Shown here: in pieces, positions 1 to 10,431 of the stretch
How the letters are laid out: the number at the start of each line of letters is the position of its first letter
How positions within the stretch are numbered: position 1 is the stretch's first letter
Origin: Margaritifera margaritifera
Taxonomy: Eukaryota; Mollusca; Bivalvia; Unionida; Margaritiferidae
Direction of reading: 5' to 3'
DNA: 64,000 nt
Assembly: GCA_029931535.1 (NCBI GenBank)
Contig: JAQPZY010001659.1
Coordinates: 4,346,001-4,410,000, forward strand
Position numbers and translations under genes: made by a program
The notes under the pieces: generated by a model
The model's input: only the letters and a program-made list of their open reading frames with translations
Database searches by the model: none
Told to the model about the DNA's origin: nothing

Positions 1-370
1 TTCTTGATCCCATGCTCGATCCAGGGACATAAACCAAGACAACAGTCTTCAACTTCCTGACCCCATGCCCTATCCAGTGACATAACCCAGGACAACAGCA
101 TCCTACTTCTTGACACCATGCCCAATCCAGGGCCATAACCCAGGAGAATAGTGTCCTACTTTTTGACCCCATGGCTCCTCTTTGAAGCATAAAAAACCCA
201 GGACAACAGTGTCTTACTTCTTGACCTCATGGTTCTACCCTTGGACATAACCCAGGACAATAGTGTCCCACTTCTTGACCCCATGGCTCATCTTTGGGAC
301 AAAGCCCAGGGCAATAGTGTCCTACTTTTCCAACCCATAAACCCACCCTAGGACACATTCTAGGACAACA
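1..370. repeat. Degenerate minisatellite, ~55-bp unit
   Basis: About six to seven diverged units, each with a 'cttcttgaccccatg' part followed by 'cataacccaggacaa' and 'agtgtcctac'. The array is already running at base 1, so it continues beyond the left edge. The short minus-strand ORF across it comes only from the repeat and is not a gene. Confidence 0.85.
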
Positions 371-983
371 TTGATATAAGGAGAGAGGGAAGTATGGGAT
401 CATATAATATTCCAACTATGATGTGAACAGAATAAAGAGATTTTATTAGAAAAAACAATTAACCAAAATGTGTCCTATTTCTTGACCTCATATCCATGGT
501 CATAACCCCGGGGACAACATGGAATAGGAAGAATGTAGAATCTGGAGTCAATTAATTTCAAAATTTTATAGTGGATTTGATAAAAAGTTAATTATAAAAT
601 TTTGAGAGCTGGAAACAAAACTTTAAACCAAAGGTGTGCTACTGTATATATTGAACCAATTGCATCACCCAGGAATTTGACCCGGGAATAGGAGTAGTAA
701 AATTCATAGTAAGTGTATGATGATATTATATTCCAAACATGAAGTGAATTGGTTATGGAAATATAAGCCAAGACAAAACTTTACCCCAAACGTGTCCCCA
801 TTATAATTCTTGAACCCTTGGCCCACCCAGGGGCAGTTCACAGGGAAAGCAGTCGTACTAAGATTAGGGGTGTATGTGATGATATTATATTTCAAATATG
901 AAGTGAATTGGGTAAAGGGTTATGAAAATGTAAATGTTGGAAAAAGCTTGAAATAAAAACTGTAACCAACATGTGTCTTCAAT
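371..983. repeat. Dispersed repeat family linking two minisatellites
   Basis: A block containing 'gatattatattcca' followed by 'aagtgaattgg' recurs near 721, 881, 1516, 1670 and 1702, and once more far away near 13060. A block with 'cgtgtccccat' plus 'aattcttga' recurs near 790 and 1597. This looks like a repeat family with an internal tandem core. No coding capacity is seen. Confidence 0.6.
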
Positions 984-1500
984 ATTCTTGATCCCATAAT
1001 CCAAACCTGGGACAGGAGTGGTATTGAGAGAATTATGTAACCCCATAACCCAAACCAGAGACAGGAGAGGTACCCAGAGAATTATGTGACCCCATGACCC
1101 AAACCAGAGACAGGAGAGGTACCCAGAGAATTATGTGACCCCATGACCCAAACCAGAGACAGGAGAGGTACCCATAGAATTATGTGACCCCATAACCCAA
1201 ACCAGAGACAGGAGAGGTACCCTGAGAAGTATGTGACTCCATTTCCCAAACCAGAGACAGGAGTGGTATTGAGAGAATTATGTAACTCTATGGCCCAAAC
1301 CAGGGACAGGAGAGGTACCAAGAGAAGTATGTGATGAAGTTATATTAAAATATTCTTAACCCCATGACCCAAACCAGGGACATGAGTGGTACTGAGAGAA
1401 GGTGTGTATGTGGCCTCATGACCCATACCAGGGACAGGAGTGGTACTGAGAGAAGTATGTGACCCCATGACCCTAACCAGGGACAGTAGCAGTATTGAGA
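984..1500. repeat. Minisatellite, ~49-50-bp unit
   Basis: About ten units built around 'aaaccagagacaggag' plus 'ggtaccc' plus 'attatgtgacccc'. The central units (about 1040-1260) are nearly identical and the outer ones are diverged, the usual pattern of array turnover. Confidence 0.88.
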
Positions 1501-1974
1501 AAAGGTGTGTATGTGATGAAGTTATATTCCAGACATGAAGTGAATTGATAAACGGTTATGGAAATATCAACTTTAATAAAAAAAATTATGTAAAATGTGT
1601 CCCCATCATAATTCTTGATGCCATTGTCCAAGCTAGGGGCAGGAGTCATATTAAGAAATGGGGAGTATGTGATGACATTATATTCCAAATGGGGAGTATG
1701 TGATGACATTATATTCCAAATACAGACCCTGGTATGGGTAATTTTATCAAATACAAATTCCATTTGCATTGTTTGCTTTCTGCTTACATTCAATTCACGT
1801 CTGCATTACATCTATCATCTTGTTATTTTCCATTTATGGTCTCACAAATGCATTTACGTTTTGCCTCGATCATTTCCATCCATTGTTTCCTTTTATTTTT
1901 GCACATAACTCTCAGTCGAGCCTACATAGACAGCTAAAATTTGATGCTGTGGAATCGGTGCGTTATAGATACTA

Positions 1975-2552
1975 GAATAGAAAATCTTGTGTCCAAAAGT
2001 CATTAAACATCTTAATGACAAAAAAGGGGGAGTTCATTTCAAATATTTTCCAAGGAAAAAAAAGAAAGATCGGAGCATTTGCCTAATTTTTGAATTTGAA
2101 AACTCTAAATTTACATGTAAAAAAGCACCATTTTTAAATGGAAACCCTCAAACATGTTATCAGACTTATGAAGCAAAATTTTTATTTTGCATCAATTGAT
2201 TTAAATTATGCCTATTATTCCATCCCAATTCATGAATAAGATCAGCTTTATCTGCATTTCATTTGGAAAAACATTCACCATCAGTTTGTGCGCCTCCCCA
2301 ATATCCTTGCATCGAACCTCACATCTTCGCCAAATTGCTTTAACCTTTATCTGCCTGTTAAAGAAAAATGGGTCATTTAACTGTGGTGGCATAACCTGAA
2401 GATTCCCATTTGCTAGGTGAAACATGTGCACTGTGTTCACAAAATGTAAAAAATACAGCTTGTTGATAAACATGGACTAACTCTCAATCCCACTAAGTCA
2501 GTGTTTGAACCTACTCAGGAAATTGTGTTCATAGGATCGATCTTAAATTATG
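1975..2552 (+). pseudogene. Reverse transcriptase fragment of the YR retrotransposon
   Basis: Frames broken by indels still give a KKKDRSICLI segment (the usual 'PKKDG..R.I.NLK' region), SIDLNYAYYSIPI at about 2190-2235 (the family's 'SIDL.DAYYS.PI', RT motif A), a HQF.RLPN.LAS-like stretch near 2270-2310, and NPTKSVFEPTQEIVFIG at about 2487-2537 (the family's '..KSVF.PTQ...FLG' segment). Motif C, usually YIDD, is not intact. Several frameshifts lie between these blocks, so no single ORF spans them. The fragment ends where the SINE tail starts, and RNase H-like coding resumes after it. Confidence 0.78.
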
Positions 2553-2815
2553 TTTGTTTGTTTGTTTGTTTTTGTAGGTTTAATGCCATTTTTCAGCACA
2601 TGATTGACTATACATGGCGGACAGTATATTTAGTGGAAGAAGAACCTGGGAAAACCCCGGAAAGAACTACCGACCCACAGGAAGCTACTGGCAAGCTTTC
2701 TCACATATCCACGTTTTTCGAGCCTAGACTCGAACCCACGCAGACAGAGGTGAGATTTGTGAGTTATCTGTAAAGGCGAGTGCTTTAGACCACTCAGCCA
2801 CCTGAGGCCCCATTA
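2553..2815 (-). mobile_element. tRNA-derived SINE inserted in the retrotransposon
   Basis: Read on the minus strand from 2815, a tRNA-like head carries an A-box-like 'ggtggctgagtgg' and a B-box-like 'gggttcgagtc' separated as in a tRNA-Leu/Ser-type gene. A unique body follows, with 'ttccggggttttccc' and 'actgtccgccatg', then a tail 'ggcattaaacc' ending in repeated 'caaa' (about 2553-2572). The body and tail fit the tRNA-headed SINE class common in bivalves (recalled, not searched). It interrupts the RT-RNase H coding order exactly, so it is younger than that element. The + strand ORF across it is spurious. Confidence 0.8.
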
Positions 2816-3500
2816 AATTCTGTAAACATGACTGTAAATATTAACCACTGGGAAAGCAAACTCTCTAGTGTTGAGACTAAAAGAGATATAGACTGGTACA
2901 ATTTATTGGTAAGATGGCTGCTAGTGAGCCAGTGGTTATGCATGGACCTTTATACTACAAACAGCTTGAAACTAAGAAAAACTCCGCTTCCTTATAAAAT
3001 GCTGGAAATATGTATGCTTACTTGGAGCTTAGTGACAGTGGAAAAAACAAATTTGAAATTGTGGATTGATAATGTCCATGCTGAGAATGGCCCATTTCAA
3101 TTGGTAAACCCCAGATAGTTCTTAAAATTACAGTTCCAAATGTGGATGGGGTGGTCTTAATGAAAAAACAGGTGCTTGTACTGGAGGACACAGAGATATT
3201 AATGAGAATTTGGAGCATATTAATTTCCTGGAACATGAAGCTGGGTTCTTTACTCTAAAAATGCTTCTACAGTGACCTAACAGATTGCTAAGTGAGACTT
3301 TACATGAACAATAGTGTGGTAATTATATATATATTACCAAGATGGATGTTACATTCCAACCTTAAATTCACTAACACTAACAATATGAGAATAGTGTATC
3401 TGTAGGAACATTGGGTTAAGTACTTGTTACCTCCCAGGGAAACTAAATAGTGTTGCAGATAAACAGTCTAGAAACAAAAAACAGTATCCGGTATGCATAC
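2816..3500 (+). pseudogene. RNase H-like region of the YR retrotransposon
   Basis: Just past the SINE the coding order resumes. An AASEPVVMHGPLYYKQLE-like stretch lies near 2920-2972, AYLELSDSGKN near 3015-3050, WIDN.HAENGP near 3062-3095, and VRLYMNNSV near 3286-3312. These match, in order, the connection and RNase H region recalled from animal DIRS/Ngaro polyproteins. Several stops and frameshifts show decay. The two longest ORFs here (one on each strand) are partial or shadow readings and not separate genes. Confidence 0.72.
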
Positions 3501-3596
3501 TAAACAAAGGCATTTTTCAGACTATTTCAAATGTATATGGCAAAACTGACAGATTTATTGGCCTCATGATTAAACAGACAAGTTGTGACATTTGTT

Positions 3597-4341
3597 TCCT
3601 AAAGACATGATCATGAGACACATGCTGTGGATGCCTGTTTCTTATAGACATTATCCTGAGGCATATCATGTGTTTCTTATAGACATGATCCTGAGACATA
3701 TGCTGTGGATGCCTCTTTCTTATTGACCTGATCCTGAGACACATGCTGTGGATACTTGTTTCTTACAAACTTGATCCTGAGGCATATCGTGTGTTTCTTA
3801 TAGACATGATCCTGAGGTATATGCTGTGGATGCCTGTTTCTTATAGACCCAATCATGAGACACATGCTGTGGATGCCTGTTTCTTATAGACATGATCCTG
3901 AGGCATATCATGTGTTTCTTATAGACATGATCCTGAGGCACATGCTGTGGATGCCTGTTTCTTATAGACCTGATTCTGAGGCACATGCTGTGGATGCCTG
4001 TTTCTTATAGACCTGATCCTGAGGCACATGCTGTGTATGCCTGTTTCTTATAGACCTGATCCTGAGGCATATGCTGTGGATGCCTGTTTCTTATAGACCT
4101 GATCCTGAGGCAGATGCTGTGGATGCCTTTTTGATATAGACCTGATCCTGAGGCATATGCTGTGGATGCCTGTTTCTTATAGACCTGATCCTGAGGCAGA
4201 TGCTGTGGATGCCTTTTTGATATAGACCTGATCCTGAGGCATATGCTGTGGATGCCTGTTTCTTATAGACCTGATCCTGAGGCACATGCTGGAGATGCCA
4301 GTTTCTTATAGACCTGATCCTGAGGCATATGCTGTGGATGC
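3597..4341. repeat. 43-bp minisatellite derived from retrotransposon coding sequence
   Basis: About 18 units containing 'cctgatcctgaggcatatg' followed by 'ctgtggatgcctg' and 'tttcttatag'. Three shorter units lacking the 'ctgtggatgc' part (near 3660, 3785 and 3905) suggest a higher-order pattern on the left side. Read on the + strand, a unit gives PDPEAYAVDAF, which is the motif expected at this point of a DIRS/Ngaro polyprotein. Two units (near 4128 and 4213) keep 'tttttgatata', giving DAFLI. The four minus-strand ORFs over the array are repeat artefacts. Confidence 0.9.
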
Positions 4342-6062
4342 CAGGGCCCCCGTTTCGCAAAACAACGTTCGCCTGAGATTTTCTAGAGATTTTATGTACG
4401 ACTTTCATACCTGATTATGGGTGTTTCACTAATGAGAATTACGTACGTTTTTTTGGGATTTTTTTCATACGTTTTCCTTACATTTTTATGCAACTTTACA
4501 GCAACTCCCAGGCAGGCGTAAGTGCAAAGTTTTTTCTTAAGTTTTTTTGTGGAGAGCGAGGGTTCTTTGAGATGCTCTCTGACATTCCATATATAAACCA
4601 TATAGTTTGTTTTTCTCTAACGTAGCTATTTTAGAATATATTTTTACTAGTTCTCCATAAAAGAATAGCATGTAAATATTCATGCATAACGATACATTTT
4701 ATTTAGTTCATTAACCCGACAAATATACACAAATGAGACAGTAAATCACCAATTTTACTGAAATTCCATCAAAAATCACGGTAGATAAATGACTTATTAT
4801 ATATCGTACGTCAGGGTCAGGGTACCTAATTCAATCAGACTACATTGCAATTCAGTTCTGTTGATAACGTTCATCAGTATATGGCATACGTGATTTACAA
4901 ACACAAATATAGTTTCTAAACTTTAAGTCATGTAATGAACTTTTCAGAATTTGTAGAACATAGTGGATAGAAAGAAAAAAAGACTCATTTGCTGTTTAAA
5001 TGGATCTGAACCTAATAACTGGAGACACTGAACCTAGTATTTTATCGAATTTAAGTAAAGAAATTTCTTTTAAATAGCTTTTTTTATATATATATTTTAA
5101 CATATTAATCAGATACAGAGATTAAACTTAAGCTAATCCTGGTGTTGAGAGAATATATGAAGTGTGTGTGTGTGTGTGTGATTAAGAGAGAGAAAGCAAG
5201 TAAAATAATTTTGAGATTATTACCGATCTAAAGAAATGGATCTACTTCACGTCCCACTGTGTGCAAAAATAACTTTACTTGAAAGTTTGACAAGCCAATA
5301 ATCCCATTGAGGGTGTGTTTAAAGTTGTGAATGAATGAGGGATGTTTCAGTTTTTGATCTTAAAATGCAAAAAGTTGAATCAATAGTGAAATTAAAACCC
5401 AGTCAAAACTTTATTCTTAGTATTGTGATGAATGTGAAATTTCACATTTACCTTCCCATTTATAATAGTGGACTCTGCTAGTTTGTCATTGGAAATTACA
5501 GCTTGAGGACCTTAAGTATGTTTCATGTTTTCAAAGGAAATACAAGTCTATTAAAACAGCGAAGTGATTAGATAATCATTTTGATATAGATAAATAAAAA
5601 AGTATGGTTTAGCTGTTTGATTCAATTAGTTCAATCATGTATATCCATCGACTTACAGCTTGGCAATATTTCCCTCCCCCCCCCCCCCCTTCTCTCTCAT
5701 ACACACACACACACAAACCCATACTAACTTCTTGAATCATAAATAGTAGCAAGATTTGATTCAATATGGCCAATAGGTCAAGGCTCTTTTTGCCCAATAT
5801 TTTTTGATTGTTGTGTTGTTGTTATTGTTGTTGTTGCTGTCTTTTGTAAGTATTTTCAAGGTACCCTGTTATATTTTACAGAGTAATTACCTACCTTCCA
5901 TACAAAAGAGTAGCTTGCGCAAAAGTTTTTCTCAGACGTGTGAAATTTTCCTACGGAGATCTTTGTGAAACGCACTTGCATGATAGTGTAAGATTTTCTT
6001 ACACTTCAAACTTCCGGAAATGTTTTGCGTAAACTTACATTGTTTCGTGATACGGTGCACTG
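4342..6062. mobile_element. 1.72-kb TIR-bounded insertion inside the 43-bp array, non-coding
   Basis: It starts 'cagggcccccgtttcgcaa' and ends '...tttcgtgatacggtgcactg'. The reverse complement of the end begins CAGTGCACCGTATCACGAAA, an imperfect terminal inverted repeat. The left flank stops in a repeat unit at 'ctgtggatgc' and the right flank resumes with 'tttttta' plus 'ccctgatcctgagg', the expected continuation of the same unit. No clear target-site duplication was seen. The interior is AT-rich with a (GT)n near 5162, poly-C plus (AC)n at 5676-5715, and (TTG)n near 5808-5840. No transposase is visible, so it is probably non-autonomous. hAT-like is one possibility from the CAG...CTG ends. 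Confidence 0.6.
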
Positions 6063-6440
6063 TTTTTTAAAACCCTGATCCTGAGGCATATGTGGATGCC
6101 TAATTTTCATTACGTTAGGCACATTATGCACTATGCTACTCGTTTCCTTGTTTCAGTGTTATTGGAGCAACACTCCAGAAACTGAAAATTTTCCTAATAG
6201 ATGCAATGCTGTAGCCCCAATTTGTTCGACTCAACCTAGATTTCCTATCTGTTGAATTTGGTCTCAGACTAGAGTTAGCTCTTGAGTCTTCTACAAGACA
6301 AGGAGCAAACACTATTCTTCTCAAGAAATTGCACCTGGGATTTTCCTATTATCCGGGAACTCCTCAAACATCAACAAATTTCAGGAGAAACCTCCAACAT
6401 TCTGCTCTTCTCTTAGAGACCTTCCAAAAAACAGTAATAT
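6063..6440 (+). pseudogene. Resumed retrotransposon linker after the insertion
   Basis: A single unit of the DPEAY..DA motif at 6073-6102 is followed not by another repeat but by new sequence that reads in pieces as FSVIGATLQK (about 6154-6185) and STQPRFPI (about 6229-6252). These resemble the 'PPFS.I...LQK....PTQPWFP' linker that precedes the recombinase in this family. The unit at 6073 is therefore probably the ancestral single copy from which the 43-bp array grew. Stops are frequent and nothing is functional. Confidence 0.6.
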
Positions 6441-6930
6441 CAGAGTTGGCTCGAAATATGGATGTGCTTTTGTGAACAAAAACAAATTGATCCATTTAGT
6501 TCACCTGTAAAATAAAGTGCTTGATTTTTTAGCTCATTTATTTAATTCAGGATTAGGTTCTATTGCAATCAGTACACCAATATCAGCTGTATCTTATACT
6601 GTTATTTAACCAAATGGTATGCCTGTGGGTTCTCATCCTCACTGTTAGGAGATTTTTTAAAAGGGATGTTCAAGAAAAGACCTGCTTTACCAAGAACTGG
6701 AATAACTTGGAATGTTGATATTGTTTACCAATATTTGAAGACCTTGTCCTCTTGACATGAACATTCTTGTATAAGCTTGCATTAAAAACAGTTATGTTCC
6801 TTGTGGTATTATCAGATAAAGGGGCCAAACAACTAATTTCTTCGGTATTAGAAATATTGCAGCAAATGAGAATACCATAGTAGTTTTTTGAATTGGTGAT
6901 CATCTAAAGAGCAAGGTCACATCTATCAGA
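6440..6930 (+). pseudogene. Tyrosine recombinase fragment of the YR retrotransposon
   Basis: Translation in shifting + frames gives a CEQKQIDPFSSP-like stretch near 6472-6505, HLFNSGLGSIAI near 6535-6575 (the family's 'FL..L...GLGYS.I'), a GMPVGSHP stretch near 6618-6642, and KKRPALPRTGITWNVDIV at about 6674-6727 (the family's 'RPP.P....WDV..VL.YL'). This is the core-binding half of the recombinase. The catalytic R, H-x-x-R and Y region is not recognisable, so the gene is truncated or too decayed. The minus-strand ORFs here are antisense shadows. Confidence 0.7.
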
Positions 6931-7727
6931 GATTTAATTACCGTATTTGTCGATATTATTTTACTTGGAAGTCTTGGCTTCGTCTTATACTCCGAATCAA
7001 CTTGTATATGGATCATGTCATTGAAATTGCTTTACCATATTTTAATTTTTTGTACACGAAAAAAATTTTTTTTTCTTCAAAATACAAAACATTATGTGTA
7101 AAATAGATAATTATTATTTTGGGGAAGAGATCGCATACAAAAAAATATAGGACCCGACACTGAGAAGAATTTTAAAATATTTACATGATCTTCAGTATTA
7201 AATTCACCTGCATCTGACGTCATTGCACTAAAGCAGCATGCAGTAGTAATATATGTTGCTTAAATTTGCTACATATACGTGTATTAGAATAGACAAGATA
7301 GAAAACGAATAACCATGACATGGACACAGGTATTCCATCATACATTTTTCTTCTTGCACCTCGTGATCGAAATAAAATATGCTCAGTACTGTACACAGTA
7401 ACATGCTTTACAGGATCGATTACAATACCCTATGAGAAGCCACATTTTCCTGTTTGTAGCCTCACTAATTTGATATCATCTGCCTGATCCTGCCTTCAAA
7501 CAGGTGTCAACTGGGATGACCTGGCCAAAGCTGTAGGCAAATTTAATTAGCATGTAAATAACACCGCATTGCCATGTGGTTCTTGGGACAATGGATATCA
7601 TAATTAAGACAAGAATGAACTGCTTATTCAGAGTTATTAATAGATAATTGAATATAGTAGTGGCCTTGGACATGAGTAAGATCACCATTGTCAGGTAACT
7701 GAACAATATAGATTACAATCTCCCTGT

Positions 7728-7783
<56 letters not shown>

Positions 7784-7846
7784 AAAGCTACAGATAAAAA
7801 CTGCTTTGAATACATACTTTCGTACACACTGACAGCTTTGTTCCCC

Positions 7847-7909
<63 letters not shown>

Positions 7910-8346
7910 TGCATTAACTAAAACAACAAGTCTTTATCGAATTCTTTTATTTATTGTTGTCCCAGACCACACAGTGTACTGTATCAATACTCACAGAATA
8001 TCATAGTAGTAAACAAACCCTTCAAGGGAGTGAAACTGTTTTTTTATTAGTACTCAGGCCCCTCATAGATGGATCAGTAGAGACACTATTTCATGCTGGA
8101 TAAAAATGGTTATATCATAGGCAGATATTGATATTACACAATTCACACCTCACTGTTAGTGCTGCTACAAATTGAAAGTGCCATTTGACACTATAAAAAA
8201 GACTGACACTTGATGTTGAGCCAGTAAATTCAGAAATTTTAACAATAAACCAGTTGTGAGAGACTTTATTTTCAGTGACAGCTCACTGGATAGAAAATCT
8301 TAGTCATTTTGTTGTTCCTGTTCTGCTTCAGTGACTGCAGGAATAG
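6931..8346. other. Non-coding spacer with microsatellites
   Basis: No supported gene. It holds a (CT)n tract at about 7733-7782 and a compound (TC)n(AC)n tract at about 7850-7905; the two minus-strand ORFs rich in RERE and CVCV are their translations. A block at 6941-7015 starting 'accgtatttgtcgatatt' resembles a transposon end, but no partner end was found. 7080-7700 and 7910-8340 show nothing recognisable. Confidence 0.7.
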
Positions 8347-8348
8347 TA

Positions 8349-10188
8349 CAGTACTCCCCCCCCCCCCATTATAATGCGCTTCGCTACGACGCGATTCAGG
8401 ATATAACACAGTAACGCTATTGACCCCATAACCAAAATAATGAAAATTATTAATTAATTTTTTTAATATAATTTTCAACATCTATCAGCTGAAAACTTTA
8501 CATCAAAACTACTGTACTTTATTTGGACATCACCAAAACGACCAGCTTATTGTAGGTCGTTGTTATTGACACCTGGACAGCAATAAATCACAGAAAGGAT
8601 TAGTAGCAGCATGTTTTTTGGACTTGCCACCGCTTTCTGTGATCTGTTGCAGTGTAGCCCAGAATGCACTATCGAATCACCAGAGAGAAAGTGATAGTCA
8701 CTGATAAATGCTCATTTGCATAACGAAGCTACAAATAAGGTCCATCAAGACAATTAAGTGTCACTTTCTTGTGAAATCAATTAGATTTAAAAGTGAGTTC
8801 AGTATTATCAGTGTTTACGAGTGAATTAAGATCGAACACTTTTCACTTAAATGAGGGAGCTTTCCAAGATGCAAAGGAGCAAGAGGAGGGTTGTGATTTT
8901 GAGGAATCCACAAAGGAGGATGTTGAAGAGGCTGAAGCCGTGCTATGAGGACATTTGAAATCACTTGATGATGTTCAGCACTGGATCAACATTGATGAGG
9001 ACTGCCCCACTGTTGAATGTAAGACTGATTCTGAAATCGTCCAGTTTTTCTGAGGCACCAAACGAGAAAACATAGATCCTGATCAACAGGACGTATGATC
9101 TACTATTGAGAGTGATGATGAGGACCCGTCGGAAGCATCTGCTGCCGTTTCCGAAGCCATATTTGCAATTGAGAAAGAACTGATGTGGCTAGAAAGCTAA
9201 GACATTGAGCCCTTGGAAATTATGCTGCTGAGAAATATCATAGACTTTGCAAAAAAAACAAGAATGATCAGGTCTCAAACAACATAAAATCCCGAAATAC
9301 TTCAAGTAGGAATACACATCATGTCAGTGAACAGTGTTTATTCTATTTGGATTAGTACTTTTTGTGAAAAAATGTGTTTGTTTCGGACATCGTTGAATTT
9401 TAATGGGATAGCATACGTGTATGTAAGTTTGTTATCTTTTATCTCTGTTATTCTGTGTTCTAAAATTGCTAAAAGCGTGCTGCACATGGTGTGACATCGT
9501 TGAATCTCAAATCAGCATATGTAACTGGTGTTTTGAACTAAAGACGAAATATTTTATTGACAAAAATGACTTGACATTACTCATAGCGCTTTTTTACAGA
9601 TGTTAATTTCTTTAAATGCAAAATGTGTTTAGAAGTGGTAAATATGTCATTGTGAGCTCTTAATTAAAAAGAATCAAGCTCTTAACGTCTGGATGCATTG
9701 GCCTTAAGTGCAACCTGAATTTAATCATTTTTTCTTCTTCGCACTTGATATTTTTTCATCAATTTAAATCACTTTAAACTTGATGACAATGCAGCTATAG
9801 ATAGAAATTTCAATTGGCAAGCATATTTATTGAAATGAGGAGTTTACATCCTTGTTTTAATGTTGCTCATATGATCTATCAAATGTACGACAATATGGGT
9901 TGAAAGAAAATAACCTGAAGCTTGGTATTATATCTCCATTTCCTTTTTAAAACGTTATTACTGGACAGAATTAAATGTATAAATACCATGCAGTGAGAAA
10001 AACATACATAATTCATATAAACTAACATTATTATTGTACGTTTAACTGGTGTTTTGTCCACCACCACCCTAACACACACATACACTCATTCATATAATTT
10101 TCAATCATTTTCGCTATACTGCTGTTCGGTACATAATGCGTTAAATGGTTATGGACCCCGACTATCACGTTATAACGGGGGAGTACTG
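8349..10188 (+). mobile_element. Pogo/Tigger-like (Tc1/mariner superfamily) DNA transposon, decayed
   Basis: The left end reads CAGTACTCCCCC, then extra C and ATTATAATGCG; the right end, reverse-complemented, reads CAGTACTCCCCC then GTTATAACGTG. Similarity continues inward for roughly 80 bp ('gaccccataacca' against 'ggtccataacca'). Both ends are flanked by TA (8347-8348 and 10189-10190), the target duplication of this superfamily. The interior at about 8940-9300 retains the acidic C-terminal part of a transposase. At about 1.84 kb it is shorter than a full Tigger; most of the catalytic region is missing. Confidence 0.8.
8830..9300 (+). pseudogene. Transposase C-terminal remnant (pogo/Tigger-like)
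   Basis: With frameshifts and stops, the + strand reads LDDVQHWINIDEDCPTVE at about 8957-9010, then TDSEIVQFF, then an acidic ESDDEDPSEASAAVSEA stretch at about 9106-9160, then IEKELMWLES. Pogo/Tigger transposases typically end with a 'W...D.......T..EI' segment, an acidic run and a short helix, so the fit is good. The DDE core and the N-terminal DNA-binding domains are not recognisable. This is a relic, not a gene. Confidence 0.65.
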
Positions 10189-10378
10189 TATATTGGTAGA
10201 ATGAGTACTTTTAAATAGTCGCCTCAACTGAAAGTTTTGTTAATATATATATAGAGAGGAGCTCTGTTTCTGTCATTCATTTTTGTGCTGATGGACACCA
10301 TTACTCTAAAACTCTTGTGGCGTCACTAAATGAATGAAAGGTATGATGAAATTGGAAAATTAAATGAATCTTACTTGT

Positions 10379-10412
10379 CAGCTGAAATATGATTCCAATT
10401 TCATCATGCCTG
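10379..10412. repeat. Left inverted repeat framing the 44-bp minisatellite
   Basis: This 34-bp arm matches the reverse complement of 11496-11529 with three mismatches. Its inner part, 'tccaatttcatc', also has an inverted partner just outside at 10345-10356. Confidence 0.8.
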
Positions 10413-10431
10413 TAGTAACTCAGGGATCTCA

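Larger units (their letters stand above)
1975..6930 (+). mobile_element. Decayed DIRS/Ngaro-type tyrosine-recombinase retrotransposon with nested insertions
   Basis: Conceptual translation in shifting + frames gives, in order, a reverse transcriptase palm (about 1975-2552), an RNase H-type region (2816-3500), a conserved linker with the motif DPEAYAVDAF (now a minisatellite), and a tyrosine recombinase (about 6440-6930). This order (RT, RNase H, YR) is characteristic of the DIRS/Ngaro superfamily. Stops and frameshifts are frequent, so it is inactive. It is interrupted by a minus-strand SINE (2553-2815) and by a 1.72-kb insertion (4342-6062). The termini were not resolved. The identification rests on remembered family motifs; a translated search against DIRS and Ngaro polyproteins would decide between the lineages. 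Confidence 0.8.

Noticed and set aside
3517..4408. Four minus ORFs with repeated RHPQHVSQDHV-like text
   Set aside because: Antisense of the 43-bp array; the meaningful frame is on the plus strand and belongs to the retrotransposon.
6941..7015. MITE end ('accgtatttgtcg')
   Set aside because: No matching inverted end was found downstream, so no element boundaries can be given.
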